A stretch of 64,000 bases of DNA from Candidatus Eisenbacteria bacterium (GTDB taxonomy: Bacteria > Eisenbacteria > RBG-16-71-46 > CAIMUX01 > JAHJDP01). A program made the translations under genes and the position numbers. Positions within the stretch are counted from its first letter, which is position 1. Every line of letters starts with the position of its first letter. Below the pieces are notes generated by a model. That model did no database searches. It saw only the letters and a list, made by a program, of their open reading frames with translations, and was not told the origin of the DNA. Shown piece by piece: positions 1 through 8,305 of this stretch. Where the stretch lies: NCBI GenBank assembly GCA_018831195.1, contig JAHJDP010000012.1, positions 1-64,000 of the forward strand, given 5' to 3'.

Positions 1-342
1 CAGCCAGCCGATGGTGCGGTCGATCTGGGTATCGATGCGGGCGGCGGTCAGAAGGTGTGAATGGAATTGCTGAGCCTCCTCCGGCTTCAGGCTTGTGCGG
101 GTATTATAATGAGGGACCGGGTCGAGCAGTGCCTTGGGAAATAGAGCATCCCCGCGGTCGAGCCGGCGCTTGCGCTTGGGCACCGGATGCTTCGACGGGC
201 TCACGCTGCGATCACTGGCGCGATCAACGCCGCGATCAACGCCGCGATCAACGCCGCGATCAACGGCGCCTTCAGCGAAGTCCGCCTGCCGGGTATCAGA
301 ATCGAGGTGGCCGATACTGAATGAAAAGTCCTCTCGGGTCAT
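1..342 (-). CDS. Unrecognised protein with VDRG repeats, 3' end outside window
   Basis: An open frame of 114 codons starts at an ATG (340-342, complement) and runs off the left edge without a stop. A GAGGA ribosome binding site lies 9 bases upstream of this ATG, which supports the start. The protein begins MTREDFSFSIGHLDSD, continues into a 4x VDRG/VDRA tetrapeptide repeat (about residues 26-41), a basic stretch (PKRKRR), and then a more ordinary soluble segment containing LKPEEAQQFHSH and LLTAARIDTQIDR. I do not recognise the family. The repeat region is probably a disordered linker. The remainder of the gene lies outside the window, so no function can be given. Confidence 0.6.
   Translation of the reverse strand, partial: MTREDFSFSIGHLDSDTRQADFAEGAVDRGVDRGVDRGVDRASDRSVSPSKHPVPKRKRRLDRGDALFPKALLDPVPHYNTRTSLKPEEAQQFHSHLLTAARIDTQIDRTIGWL
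219..266. repeat. Four tandem 12-bp repeats
   Basis: The unit CGCGATCAACGC occurs four times in direct succession; the last copy ends in GG. The unit is a multiple of three, so it stays in frame and encodes the VDRG repeat of the partial gene on the minus strand. Copy number could vary without breaking the frame. Confidence 0.9.
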
Positions 343-630
343 TGATTGTGGTCCTCAGAGATTTATGATACCGAACGTATGTATGGTATACTGCGGCAAT
401 GTCGAAAAAGTTTCAACCCCTAAAATCATTATTTTGAATTTTTTTTTATGGGCTCATAGGAAAAGGTACTATGTTGTCATTTAAGGGATTACGGATTTTA
501 CTGGATGTCCTGTTTGAATCGATATTCGAGGATTCACCGATGGAGGCGGGTGATCAGCAGGGGTTGGGTTGATTCGACTGGGTCCGGGCCGATTTGGCTC
601 GGTTCGGATTCACCGACGCAGCCGATTTAC
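343..630. other. Intergenic region, AT-rich at left
   Basis: This gap lies between the start of the partial gene and the stop of the aminotransferase; both genes are on the minus strand. Its left part is AT-rich and holds a dyad ATACC (368-372) / GGTAT (385-389), 25 bases upstream of the partial gene's ATG, which could be an operator. An 11-bp direct repeat GGATTCACCGA appears near 530 and 606. I see no RNA gene or clear terminator. Confidence 0.4.
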
Positions 631-1818
631 CTACCCGGCCTCCATCCGACTCGCCAAACGTCGCACACCTTCGCGGGTCGCGTCGGGAGCCACACAGGTA
701 TAACAAAGGCGGACCCAATTCTCATATCCGGCGCCGCAGGATGACCCCGGGGTCAAAACAACCCCATCTTCCAGGCAATCCTCCAAGAATCCCCCAATCC
801 CCCGGTCATCCAAATGGGGCGAGGCATCGAAGAAGAGAAAGGTCGATCCCTCGGGCCGCGGCAGGCTGAGGAGATCGGCCATCTCGTCGCCAATCTCCTG
901 GTACTGCGCGCGGGCCCTGTCCAGCCACGCTCCCCCACTCTGAATCGCCCGCATCCCGGCGATCTGGCCGGCCGTCGGGGCGCTGTAAATGAGATGGGTT
1001 GAAACTTTGAGAATCGCGTCCATGATCACTTGCGGCCCGACAAGGTACCCGGCCCGATTTCCCGCCATGCCGTACGTTTTCGAAAACGAGAAAGCGGTGA
1101 GGGTGCGCTCGGGAGCGAAACGGGCGATCGAGATATGTGGTTTTGTATAAGCGAGGTATTCATAAACCTCGTCGGAGAAGATCCAAAGATTCTTTGCGGA
1201 TGCCCAAGACGCCAGCGCCTGTAATATTTCTTCGGAGAGCACGGCCCCGGTCGGATTGTTCGGGGTCGACACATAAATCGCGGCGGTGCGCGGTGTGTAC
1301 TTGGCCTGCACGGCGGCGAGGGCTTCATCCGCCGTTGAAATTTTATTAGCTGGTGGGCAGTCGCATACAATTCGGTCATAAAAAGGCACTTCGACAGGCG
1401 TCCCCCGAAAGGTGCGAACGATATTCCGGATGAGGGGCCAGAAGGGCGAGAGGATCAGGACCTCGTCCCCTTCGGAGATCGTCGCGCCGATTGCCGATGC
1501 GAGGGCGCCTGTCGCCCCGGCGGTCATAATGACAGAATCTTTTGTACAAGGGATCTTGTTTTCGGCGACCACCTTTGCAGCGACCGTCTCAATAACCTCC
1601 CTGATGCCGCGGGGGGCCGTATAACGGTGGAGACCATCGTGCTCGAGAGAAAGAAGGTTCTCCATCCGGCCGCCTTCGAACGGCTCCATCCAGGTGTCCC
1701 CAACATGCAGCGGGAATAGTGGCCCCTTGTGTTTCGCGAGCTTCTGCGCCAGGGGCGAGAATGTGAAACCGCTGGGGATTTGGGTGACGGCGGGTACGAT
1801 CCTAGGGTAATGGGGCAT
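631..1818 (-). CDS. Class I/II PLP-dependent aminotransferase
   Basis: A 395-residue fold-type I aminotransferase of the AspC/PatA group, cytosolic and acting in amino-acid transamination; the substrate cannot be read from sequence. Visible motifs are STPNNPTGA (about 184), the SDEVYE segment (about 215) and the SFSKTYGMAG motif, whose Lys (about 247) would bind pyridoxal phosphate. I chose the ATG at 1818 (MPHYPRIVPAV) because AGGAAAGGA lies just upstream and the N-terminus fits the family. An earlier in-frame ATG at 1866 also has a GAGGG nearby and cannot be excluded. It is divergent from the sugar genes to its right and appears monocistronic. Confidence 0.85.
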   Translation of the reverse strand: MPHYPRIVPAVTQIPSGFTFSPLAQKLAKHKGPLFPLHVGDTWMEPFEGGRMENLLSLEHDGLHRYTAPRGIREVIETVAAKVVAENKIPCTKDSVIMTAGATGALASAIGATISEGDEVLILSPFWPLIRNIVRTFRGTPVEVPFYDRIVCDCPPANKISTADEALAAVQAKYTPRTAAIYVSTPNNPTGAVLSEEILQALASWASAKNLWIFSDEVYEYLAYTKPHISIARFAPERTLTAFSFSKTYGMAGNRAGYLVGPQVIMDAILKVSTHLIYSAPTAGQIAGMRAIQSGGAWLDRARAQYQEIGDEMADLLSLPRPEGSTFLFFDASPHLDDRGIGGFLEDCLEDGVVLTPGSSCGAGYENWVRLCYTCVAPDATREGVRRLASRMEAG

Positions 1819-2137
1819 GACCCATCCTTTCCTTCCAGAGTGATTCAAGATATCCCATCCTAACACTCCCTCAGGTGATCGCGACTACCGGCTGTGGATT
1901 CCGGTTTGTGGTGGAAGTCTCCAAAATGAGGTCCATCACCCACACGGCACTTCCCCACCTACCCCCAAACGACTATCATGAGTAGAACTGCGCGAAAATG
2001 AGTATCGGTTTCCAGCCTAAACCCGTTGCGGCCGGACACCTTTATTTCGCCCGGATCCGGGGACGATAATCGGAGCCAAGCGCTTACGATAATTCCTGCA
2101 AGCCCCCGCAGACCAGCAAACCCAGGAGGCCCGAAAA
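1819..2137. other. Divergent intergenic region
   Basis: This 319-bp gap separates the aminotransferase from the rightward sugar operon and should hold promoters for both. Two GATAAT hexamers (2065-2070 and 2088-2093) resemble -10 elements for the rightward operon, but neither has a convincing -35 box. The only firm site is AGGAGG just before the ATG at 2138. I see no RNA gene. Confidence 0.4.
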
Positions 2138-3250
2138 ATGCCAAAAGAGCTGGGTGTCGCCCTCATCGGCTGCGGCAAGATCAGCCGCAAGCATATCCAC
2201 TGTCTCAAAGCCGTCGATGGGTATCAGGTCCGCCTCGCCTGCGACTCCGATCCCGCACGCGCCCAAAAGATCGCCGCCGGCCTCGACAACTGCGACGCGA
2301 CAACCGACTTCAACGCGGCCCTCGCCCGCCAAGACATCGACCTCGTCACCATCTGCACCCCCAGCGGACTGCACGCCTCGATGGCCATTGAAGCGGCCAA
2401 AAACAAAAAACACGTCATCGTCGAAAAGCCGATGGCGCTGCGTCTCGATGAAGCCGACGAGATGCTCGATGCCTGCGACAAGAACGGCGTCCGTCTCTAT
2501 GTGGTGAAACAAAACCGCTACAACCGCCCCATCGTCAAACTGAAAGAGGCGATCCAAAGCGGCCGCATGGGCCGCCCCTTCCTCGGCGGCATCCGTGTCC
2601 TCTGGCAGCGCGATCAGGCCTATTACGATTCGGAACCCTGGCGCGGCACCTGGGCCATGGACGGCGGCGTCATCATGAACCAGGCGAGCCACCACGTCGA
2701 CCTCCTGATCTGGATGATGGGCGATGTGATGAGCGTCATGGCGGCCTGCCGCCGCGTGAGCCATGAGATCGAGACCGAAGACACCGCCGTCGCCGTGCTG
2801 AAATTCCGCGGCGGCGGGATGGCGACCATCCAAGCCACAACCTGCATTCAACCTAAGGATTTAGAGGGATCTCTTTCCATTTACGGTGAGAAAGGATCCG
2901 TCGAAATCGGCGGCTTCGCGGCGAACGAAATCCGCCGTTGGGAATTCGCCGACGACGACAAATGGCACGACGACGTAAAAGCAAATTGGGCCGCCAATCC
3001 CAAAGATCTTTTCGCCTACAACCACCAGGAGTTTTACAAAGACGTCCTCAATACCCTTCAGAAGGGCGGTCGCGCCCTGATCGACGGGATGGAGGGGCGT
3101 AGAACATTGGAAGTGATCCACGCGATTTATGAGTCGTTTGAAACGGGTCGCGAGGTCTTTTTGCGTTTTCAACCACAGTGGTGCCGCTTGGGAGCGGTGC
3201 CTACCGAGACCAGTTCCTTTGGCCCGGGATCTAGAGGAGGTTGGCTGTGA
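2138..3250 (+). CDS. wlbA: WlbA-like UDP-GlcNAcA 3-dehydrogenase (Gfo/Idh/MocA family)
   Basis: A 370-residue NAD(P)-dependent oxidoreductase. The Rossmann motif IGCGKISRKH lies at 10-19, the family EKP motif at 96-98, and the QNRYNRP, WRGTWAMDGG and NQASHHVDLL segments at about 125-190 are characteristic of the WlbA branch, which oxidises C3 of UDP-N-acetylglucosaminuronate during 2,3-diamino sugar synthesis. AGGAGG precedes the ATG by 8 bases. The stop overlaps the next gene's GTG (GTGA at 3247-3250), so the two are translationally coupled; a 3-keto product handed to a C3 aminotransferase fits that pairing. The last 18 residues or so, after EVFLRFQ, look like a tail not found in the family. 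Exact substrate is inferred. Confidence 0.8.
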   Translation: MPKELGVALIGCGKISRKHIHCLKAVDGYQVRLACDSDPARAQKIAAGLDNCDATTDFNAALARQDIDLVTICTPSGLHASMAIEAAKNKKHVIVEKPMALRLDEADEMLDACDKNGVRLYVVKQNRYNRPIVKLKEAIQSGRMGRPFLGGIRVLWQRDQAYYDSEPWRGTWAMDGGVIMNQASHHVDLLIWMMGDVMSVMAACRRVSHEIETEDTAVAVLKFRGGGMATIQATTCIQPKDLEGSLSIYGEKGSVEIGGFAANEIRRWEFADDDKWHDDVKANWAANPKDLFAYNHQEFYKDVLNTLQKGGRALIDGMEGRRTLEVIHAIYESFETGREVFLRFQPQWCRLGAVPTETSSFGPGSRGGWL

Positions 3251-4359
3251 AGATTCCCTTGGTTGATCTGAGAGCCCAGTACCATACTCTCCGGCCGGAT
3301 ATTCAAGAGGCCGTCACGGAGGTCATCGAATCGATGGCCTTTATCGGCGGGCCGGCCGTATCGCAATTCGAGAGGGCTTTTGCCGATTACTGCCAAACAT
3401 CATCTGCCGTGGGCTGCAGCTCCGGCACCACCGCCCTGCATCTCGCCTTCATGGGCTTGGGAATCAAACCGGGCGACGAGGTCATCGTCCCCAGCCACAC
3501 CTTTATCGCCACGGCGGAGATGCTCCCCCTCCTCGGCGCCAAGGTCCGCTTCGCCGAGATCGATGAGACAACGTACAACATTGATCCGAACTCGGTCCGC
3601 GAGCTGATCAACGAGCGCACGCGCCTCGTCGTCGCCGTTCACCTCTATGGGCAGCCGGCTGATATGGATTCCCTGCGCGCCATCTGCGATGAACACGATA
3701 TCATGCTGATGGAGGATGCGGCCCAGGCGCACGGTGCGCTCTACAAGGGCCGCCGTGTGGGCGGCCTCGCGACACCGGCCGCCTTCAGCTTCTATCCCGG
3801 CAAAAATCTGGGCGCTTATGGCGACGCCGGCATCGTGACAGCGGCATCGGAAGAGATGGCGACGCAGATGAGCAATCTCGCCAATCATGGCCGGCGGGAC
3901 AAATACCTCCATAATGAGGAGGGATTCAACTACCGGATGGATACAATCCAGGCGGCCGTGCTCCTCGTGAAACTCCGTCACCTCGACAAGTGGAATGAAG
4001 CGCGGCGTCATTGGGCGAGCCGTTACACAGAGAAACTCGCTGCGGTTGAAGAGGTGATCACCCCAAGAGTTTCCCCTGATGTCGAGCCTGTCTTTCACCT
4101 CTACGTGATCCGGGTACCCCGGCGGGATGCGGTGCTGGCTGAACTCCATCAGGCCGGTATCGGCGCCGGCATACATTACCCGGTACCGTTGCACCTGCAG
4201 CCGGCCTATCGGCATATTGGAATGCAGAAAGGTGACCTGCCGATCACCGAGCGCGTGGCCTCAGAGATCATCTCGCTGCCGATGTTCGCCGAGCTGGATG
4301 AGGAGAAAGTCGACAAAGTTGTAGAGGCGCTGAAGGCCGCCATCCAACGGACGAGCTGA
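3247..4359 (+). CDS. DegT/DnrJ/EryC1 sugar aminotransferase
   Basis: A PLP-dependent sugar-nucleotide aminotransferase of 370 residues, likely adding the C3 amino group to the ketone made by the preceding dehydrogenase (WlbC/WbpE role, inferred from pairing). The GTG at 3247 is preferred to the TTG at 3241 because AGGAGG sits 6 bases before the GTG; it gives the usual N-terminus MKIPLVDLRAQY. SSGTTALH (about 58) and the FSFYPGKNLGAYGD motif are visible; the Lys near 186 should be the PLP Schiff base. The MEDAAQAHG segment (about 155) is typical. A long inverted repeat follows the stop. A second DegT enzyme lies at 58231. Confidence 0.88.
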   Translation: MKIPLVDLRAQYHTLRPDIQEAVTEVIESMAFIGGPAVSQFERAFADYCQTSSAVGCSSGTTALHLAFMGLGIKPGDEVIVPSHTFIATAEMLPLLGAKVRFAEIDETTYNIDPNSVRELINERTRLVVAVHLYGQPADMDSLRAICDEHDIMLMEDAAQAHGALYKGRRVGGLATPAAFSFYPGKNLGAYGDAGIVTAASEEMATQMSNLANHGRRDKYLHNEEGFNYRMDTIQAAVLLVKLRHLDKWNEARRHWASRYTEKLAAVEEVITPRVSPDVEPVFHLYVIRVPRRDAVLAELHQAGIGAGIHYPVPLHLQPAYRHIGMQKGDLPITERVASEIISLPMFAELDEEKVDKVVEALKAAIQRTS

Positions 4360-4371
4360 GACAGGCTTATG

Positions 4372-4417
4372 GGTGGGACATTAATCCCAGTAATATACTG
4401 GGGATGAATGTTCCACC
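4372..4417. terminator. Long inverted repeat after the sugar operon
   Basis: A 46-bp near-perfect dyad: arms beginning GGTGGGACATT and ending AATGTTCCACC, loop ATA at 4393-4395. The stem is about 21-22 bp, with one bulged base and two imperfect pairs. It lies 12 bases after the aminotransferase stop, where a terminator is expected, but no T-tract follows on either strand, so it could also be an mRNA-stabilising hairpin or a dispersed repeat. Confidence 0.5.
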
Positions 4418-4534
4418 TGTTATATCCTTAAAGGCTCCAAATAAACCAAAACAGACGCAAGATTACGTATTCAACATAAACATTACTTTTTCCTACTGTT
4501 TTACTTCCGAAGAATTAGCCAAACTCATTTAACC

Positions 4535-4563
4535 TTGACAATTATTTATCAGCTTTGTTAACT
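4535..4563 (+). promoter_or_regulatory. Sigma-70-like promoter of the cytochrome cluster
   Basis: A perfect TTGACA (4535-4540), a 17-base spacer and TTAACT (4558-4563) lie in a markedly AT-rich stretch 60 bases upstream of the barrel gene's ATG. The -35 box and spacing are ideal and the -10 box is moderate. No operator dyad is evident beside it. Confidence 0.55.
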
Positions 4564-4622
4564 AACTTATTGGCCGCTATTGAATGATCCACGACGTTTT
4601 AACCCATTCTACAGGAGTCAGA

Positions 4623-5864
4623 ATGAACTTCAGACGGTCCATACTCATTGTTGTGTGTATCGGGTTACTCATCTATTTCCCGAAATCGTCTTTGGCCTCT
4701 GGCTCTTTGTCCGGTCATGCAGGCATCGTGACCTATTCCTATGGGGATACGGCGGAAACGGGACAATCCGAACTTCTCACCCAGCTCAGCTTCAAAGTCG
4801 AAGATGATTCGGGTTTCGCCCTCCGATTCAACGGCCGCATGCGAGAGCCCCTGACCGATGGCCCCATAGAAGATTGGAATCTCTACCGCGGCACGCTCGA
4901 GTGGGCATCCCATAGGAAGAGGCTCTCCATGACGGTGGGACGCCGGTTGTTGTACACCGGTATTCTGCGGGGGATTCAGGACGGCCTCGTCATTGAAATG
5001 CGAAGACTCCACCGGCCGACCGGCCTCAATGTGACGCTGGCTGTCGGCAAGGAGGCCTCCCACGGACTCGAAACCGGCCCGGCGGATAATCCGAATCCCT
5101 GGACCCTCGGAGTGATCGCCTCCGTTCATCCCCTCCGCACCCTCGATATAAAACTCAGCTCGCGATTCAACCTGGAGGATAAAGAAGAAGGCGCGGCCTT
5201 TTCGGATATTCTCGGCGTCTCGGCCGGATGGAGACCCGTGCGGACCCTCCTTCTCGACGGATTGTTGGAACATGATAGCACCCGGGAGCGCGTTGAGCGA
5301 GGCCAAACGAGGATCTCCTACTCCTCTGCAGATTATACATTATCCGCCGAGTATCTTTATGCCGCTTCTCCCTGGATCCCCGCGGATTCATGGTTCTCGC
5401 GATTCGATGAATTGATTGAATCCTATTCCCAATACCGCGTCGGTTTTGATGCGGGCGTGCCCTCCGTCGATTGGCTCTCCGCCGGTCTCTATTGGATTGC
5501 GCAAGAGGGTGATGAACGCAGTATCAACGGCTACTTCTCCGCCTGGCGGGATCTGACTCTGGGTTATCGATTCTCGGGTGATGGGGATACCCGCAAGGGC
5601 GGTGTGTACGGAAACGCAGGCCGCCATCTTACCGGCAAGATCCGCATCGACGCCGGGGCCGATTTCTCTAAATACAAAATCTACAGTCTCTATGATCAGC
5701 CCGCCTACGGTTCATACCTGCGGCTCGGATATGATCCGACCATCGCTTTGCATCTCTTCAGCGAGGTCCAATATCGGAAAGATCAGCTCATGGATAAAGA
5801 CTTCCGCCTGCTCATGGGGGCAAGCTACCGATTCAATTTGTCATACGGGAACAGAGCCAATTAG
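4623..5864 (+). CDS. Outer-membrane beta-barrel of a porin-cytochrome cluster
   Basis: A 413-residue exported protein. Start at 4623 (MNFRRSILIVV) has AGGAG six bases upstream and gives a clean signal peptide ending near SSLASG; an ATG at 4584 lacks both. The mature chain has alternating polar and aromatic residues throughout, no hydrophobic helices, and ends in strand-like MGASYRFNLSYGN, as expected of a barrel. It is smaller than MtrB (about 700 residues). Two multiheme cytochrome genes follow at once, so I infer that it is the pore through which a periplasmic cytochrome meets an external one. Family assignment rests on context and composition; it could be another kind of porin. Confidence 0.65.
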   Translation: MNFRRSILIVVCIGLLIYFPKSSLASGSLSGHAGIVTYSYGDTAETGQSELLTQLSFKVEDDSGFALRFNGRMREPLTDGPIEDWNLYRGTLEWASHRKRLSMTVGRRLLYTGILRGIQDGLVIEMRRLHRPTGLNVTLAVGKEASHGLETGPADNPNPWTLGVIASVHPLRTLDIKLSSRFNLEDKEEGAAFSDILGVSAGWRPVRTLLLDGLLEHDSTRERVERGQTRISYSSADYTLSAEYLYAASPWIPADSWFSRFDELIESYSQYRVGFDAGVPSVDWLSAGLYWIAQEGDERSINGYFSAWRDLTLGYRFSGDGDTRKGGVYGNAGRHLTGKIRIDAGADFSKYKIYSLYDQPAYGSYLRLGYDPTIALHLFSEVQYRKDQLMDKDFRLLMGASYRFNLSYGNRAN

Positions 5865-5878
5865 GGGAGCGAGAGATC

Positions 5879-6718
5879 ATGTCTGGATTGACCAAAGCCG
5901 GTACTCTTCTAGCGCTAAGCCTCACGTTTCTTCTCGTATCCCAGGAAGTGGCGGGCGTTGAGAGGTTGTCCTTCTCTCACCGCCTCCATATCGAGGATGC
6001 GGAGTTGACCTGCGCCGACTGCCACGCCATCAGGGGCGAAGGAGAATCGATGGCCGGATATCGCCGGGCGGGCATGCAGGCCTGTGCCAACTGCCACGAT
6101 ATTGAAGATGATGCGGGTTGTACACTTTGTCATTCCGATAAAGAGATATCCCCAAGTTATGATCTCCCCTCTATTCAATATTTTTCTCATGTGAACCATT
6201 CGGGTGATCGTTTCGACTGCGCCGCCTGCCATCCCGGGGTTGCCCAATCCGAAACGCTTGATGCTCTCCCCCTGCCCGCCTCCGGCGCCTGTGGAGATTG
6301 CCACGCCAAAGAAGGCATCAAACCATCGGATCACACCTTCGATTGGGAGCACCATCATGGCCCCCGGGCCACTTTGGATTCGCAATCCTGCGATCTTTGC
6401 CATCAGGAGCAGCAGGATTGCCTGACCTGTCATGAGGGCGACAATCTGAGCGCCGAAAAATCCCCGCACCCCCTCTCCTACCTCTACAGCCATGGCCCCG
6501 ACGCAAGATTGGAGAGCACGCGCTGTGAAAGCTGCCACAGGGATCAGGTATTTTGTATGGAATGTCATGCATCCTACAGCGTCAAACCGCTGTTTCATGA
6601 CAAGGCCGGATGGCTTTCGGGCGCCCACGGCGCCGAGGCGAGACGGGATTTGGGCCAGTGCATTCTCTGCCATGAAGAGGCGGAGGCCAGTGTTTTATGT
6701 GGGTCATGTCACAATTAG
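5879..6718 (+). CDS. Periplasmic 11-heme c-type cytochrome
   Basis: A 279-residue exported protein with eleven CXXCH haem-attachment motifs (CADCH, CANCH, CTLCH, CAACH, CGDCH, CDLCH, CLTCH, CESCH, CMECH, CILCH, CGSCH) spread over the chain, about one per 21 residues. The N-terminus is a signal peptide (TLLALSLTFLLVSQEVAG). Free histidines such as FSH, HIED and WEHHH can serve as distal ligands. It starts 15 bases after the barrel gene, with GGGGAGCGAGAG upstream of the ATG. By analogy to MtrA/OmaB in porin-cytochrome conduits it would carry electrons across the periplasm into the barrel. Haem loading would depend on the ccm genes at 35488-40287. Confidence 0.88.
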   Translation: MSGLTKAGTLLALSLTFLLVSQEVAGVERLSFSHRLHIEDAELTCADCHAIRGEGESMAGYRRAGMQACANCHDIEDDAGCTLCHSDKEISPSYDLPSIQYFSHVNHSGDRFDCAACHPGVAQSETLDALPLPASGACGDCHAKEGIKPSDHTFDWEHHHGPRATLDSQSCDLCHQEQQDCLTCHEGDNLSAEKSPHPLSYLYSHGPDARLESTRCESCHRDQVFCMECHASYSVKPLFHDKAGWLSGAHGAEARRDLGQCILCHEEAEASVLCGSCHN

Positions 6719-6744
6719 CGGCAGGCTCGGAAAGGATGAGACAG

Positions 6745-8103
6745 ATGAACCGGATCCTCACTTCCTGGAAGCTTATGGGGATATCGCTTGTATTGATGGC
6801 GCTGGCGTGGGGTTGTTCCGAGCTGGCCGACCCACCGAACCGTCCCGGAGCCGGTGGCTCTCAGAATTGTATAAGCTGCCACACAAATGAGGCCGTCCTC
6901 ATAGCGGTCGCCGAACCCGACACTTCATCAGGCGAAGAACCAACGGGCGAAGGGTGAGGCGGCGAAGTCACCCCGCTGGAAGCGTGGGAGAAGGTTGTTA
7001 TTCAGGGTTCCAATGGTGATGCGTTCTTTGCCTCCATTCATGGGAGAATCGGTTGTATCGAGTGCCACGGCGGTACGACCAGTGGCTCGAAGGAAGAGGC
7101 GCACGAGGGCGTCGTCCGGGATCCATCGGAGGATCCAATCGCGGCCTGTGGCAACGCTGATTGCCACCCGAGTATCGCCGGCAACGCGGTCAATTCGATC
7201 CACTACAAGGTTTCCGGTATGAAAGGGAAAGTCAGCCGCAGAGCCGGTTGTCCGGTTGACGACAATGAGAATCTCAGCGCCGGTTTTAACGCCGCCTGTT
7301 TCAAATGCCATACCACCTGCGGCCAATGCCACGTCAGCCGGCCGACCTCGGTCGAAGGCGGATTCATCGCCAATCATAAATTCGACCGAACACCTTCAAT
7401 GATCAATCAATGCACCGCCTGCCACGGCTCCAGGATCGGCGAGGAATACCGGGGCAAGCACAGGGACCAGATCCCCGGCTATAAATTTGATGTTCACTAT
7501 GGGAAAAACGCGCAGCTCGGCGGCAAACATTGTGTGAATTGCCATACCGGCAACGAGATGCACAATGGCATGGGCGAGGAACGTTTCGCGGTGAGTGAGA
7601 TGCCCCGCTGCGAAGATTGCCATGGATCCGTCAGTGAGGCGAACGTATACCATGAAGAGCACTGGGGCGAGTTGAGCTGCTCGGTGTGCCATTCGCAAGA
7701 CTACAAGAACTGTAATTCGTGCCACCCACCTACAGGACTGGACACGCCATCTTATCTGAGATTCAAAATCGGCAAGAACCCCCTGCCGGATTCCCGGAGT
7801 TATGAATATGTCACCTTGCGGCATATCCCGATTGCGAAAGACAGTTTCACGGGATGGGGATTTCCGGACCTCCCGGAATTCAATGTGATGCCGACATGGA
7901 AATACGCTGTCCCTCATAATATCCAACGATGGACGGCGAGGACGGATACAACCGGTGGTGTGAGTTGTTCGGCCGTTTGCCATAATTCCCCGGCGACCCC
8001 GGAGGGCTTTTTCCTGAGGCAGGTGGATTTGAACCTCCTGCCGGATGAAGCGGCGGCGAATGCCCCCTATATTGTACCGGATACACCTCCGGATCAGTGG
8101 TAG
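6745..8103 (+). CDS. Multiheme cytochrome lipoprotein with in-frame TGA
   Basis: One continuous frame of 453 codons broken only by TGA at 6955-6957 (codon 71). Start at 6745 (MNRILTSWKLMG) has GGAAAGG nine bases upstream. A lipoprotein-type signal ends in LALAWGC, so the product is probably lipid-anchored. Before the TGA there is one haem motif (CISCH). After it come CIECH, a CX4CH (CGNADCH), CFKCH, CGQCH, CTACH, CVNCH, CEDCH, CSVCH, CNSCH and a CX3CH (CSAVCH). Both halves clearly belong to one protein, likely the outer partner of the barrel and periplasmic cytochrome. The TGA sits in a Gly/Glu-rich linker; it may be a sequencing error, a nonsense mutation or, less likely, a recoded stop. Confidence 0.75.
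6971..6988 (+). other. Hairpin just after the in-frame TGA
   Basis: CCCCGC (6971-6976), loop TGGAA, then GCG, one unpaired T, and GGG (to 6988) form a six-pair GC-rich hairpin starting 13 bases after the TGA. Its spacing and GG-containing loop recall a bacterial SECIS, but the bulge is on the 3' side and a random GC-rich hairpin is as likely. Recorded because it bears on the meaning of the TGA. Confidence 0.35.
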
Positions 8104-8168
8104 GCGGGAATAGAGGTATTGCATACGGTGTCAATACGTGTGCATACTAAGCGGTTATGCCAGGGCTC

Positions 8169-8186
8169 TACCCGATCGATCGGGTA
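8169..8186. repeat. Perfect 18-bp palindrome
   Basis: TACCCGATCGATCGGGTA is identical to its reverse complement. It lies in the 202-bp gap between the cytochrome lipoprotein and the rhodanese lipoprotein, about 24 bases before a terminator-like hairpin. It could be a regulator binding site; nothing in the sequence names the regulator. Confidence 0.6.
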
Positions 8187-8209
8187 CCGGCCTTGACATA
8201 AAGGAAGCA

Positions 8210-8236
8210 CCTATCCAACCTCTTGGATGGGTTTTT
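8210..8236 (+). terminator. Rho-independent terminator after the cytochromes
   Basis: CCTATCCAA (8210-8218), loop CCTC, TTGGATGGG (8223-8231) and then TTTTT. The nine-pair stem with one wobble and a T-tract has the standard intrinsic terminator form. It would end or attenuate the cytochrome transcript before the rhodanese gene. A second short hairpin (GGGAG/CTCCC) follows directly. Confidence 0.65.
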
Positions 8237-8305
8237 GGGAGAGTCTCCCATGTTGGCACGGAGCAGCTGGGTGGGGGCTCGGACTTCATGAAGGAGGCAG
8301 AGTTA

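Noticed and set aside
219..266. Possible CRISPR-like array
   Set aside because: The 12-bp units are contiguous with no spacers and encode an in-frame tetrapeptide repeat.
2084..2851. 255-codon open frame on the minus strand
   Set aside because: Lies wholly opposite the WlbA-like dehydrogenase, with composition dictated by it (Ala/Asp/His/Val) and no recognisable domain.
3400..4215. 271-codon open frame on the minus strand
   Set aside because: Antisense to a well-conserved DegT aminotransferase; no ribosome binding site or motif.
6955..6957. TGA recoded as glycine or tryptophan across the genome
   Set aside because: Many genes here end in TGA at conserved C-termini and use TGA in ATGA/GTGA overlaps, so TGA is a normal stop.
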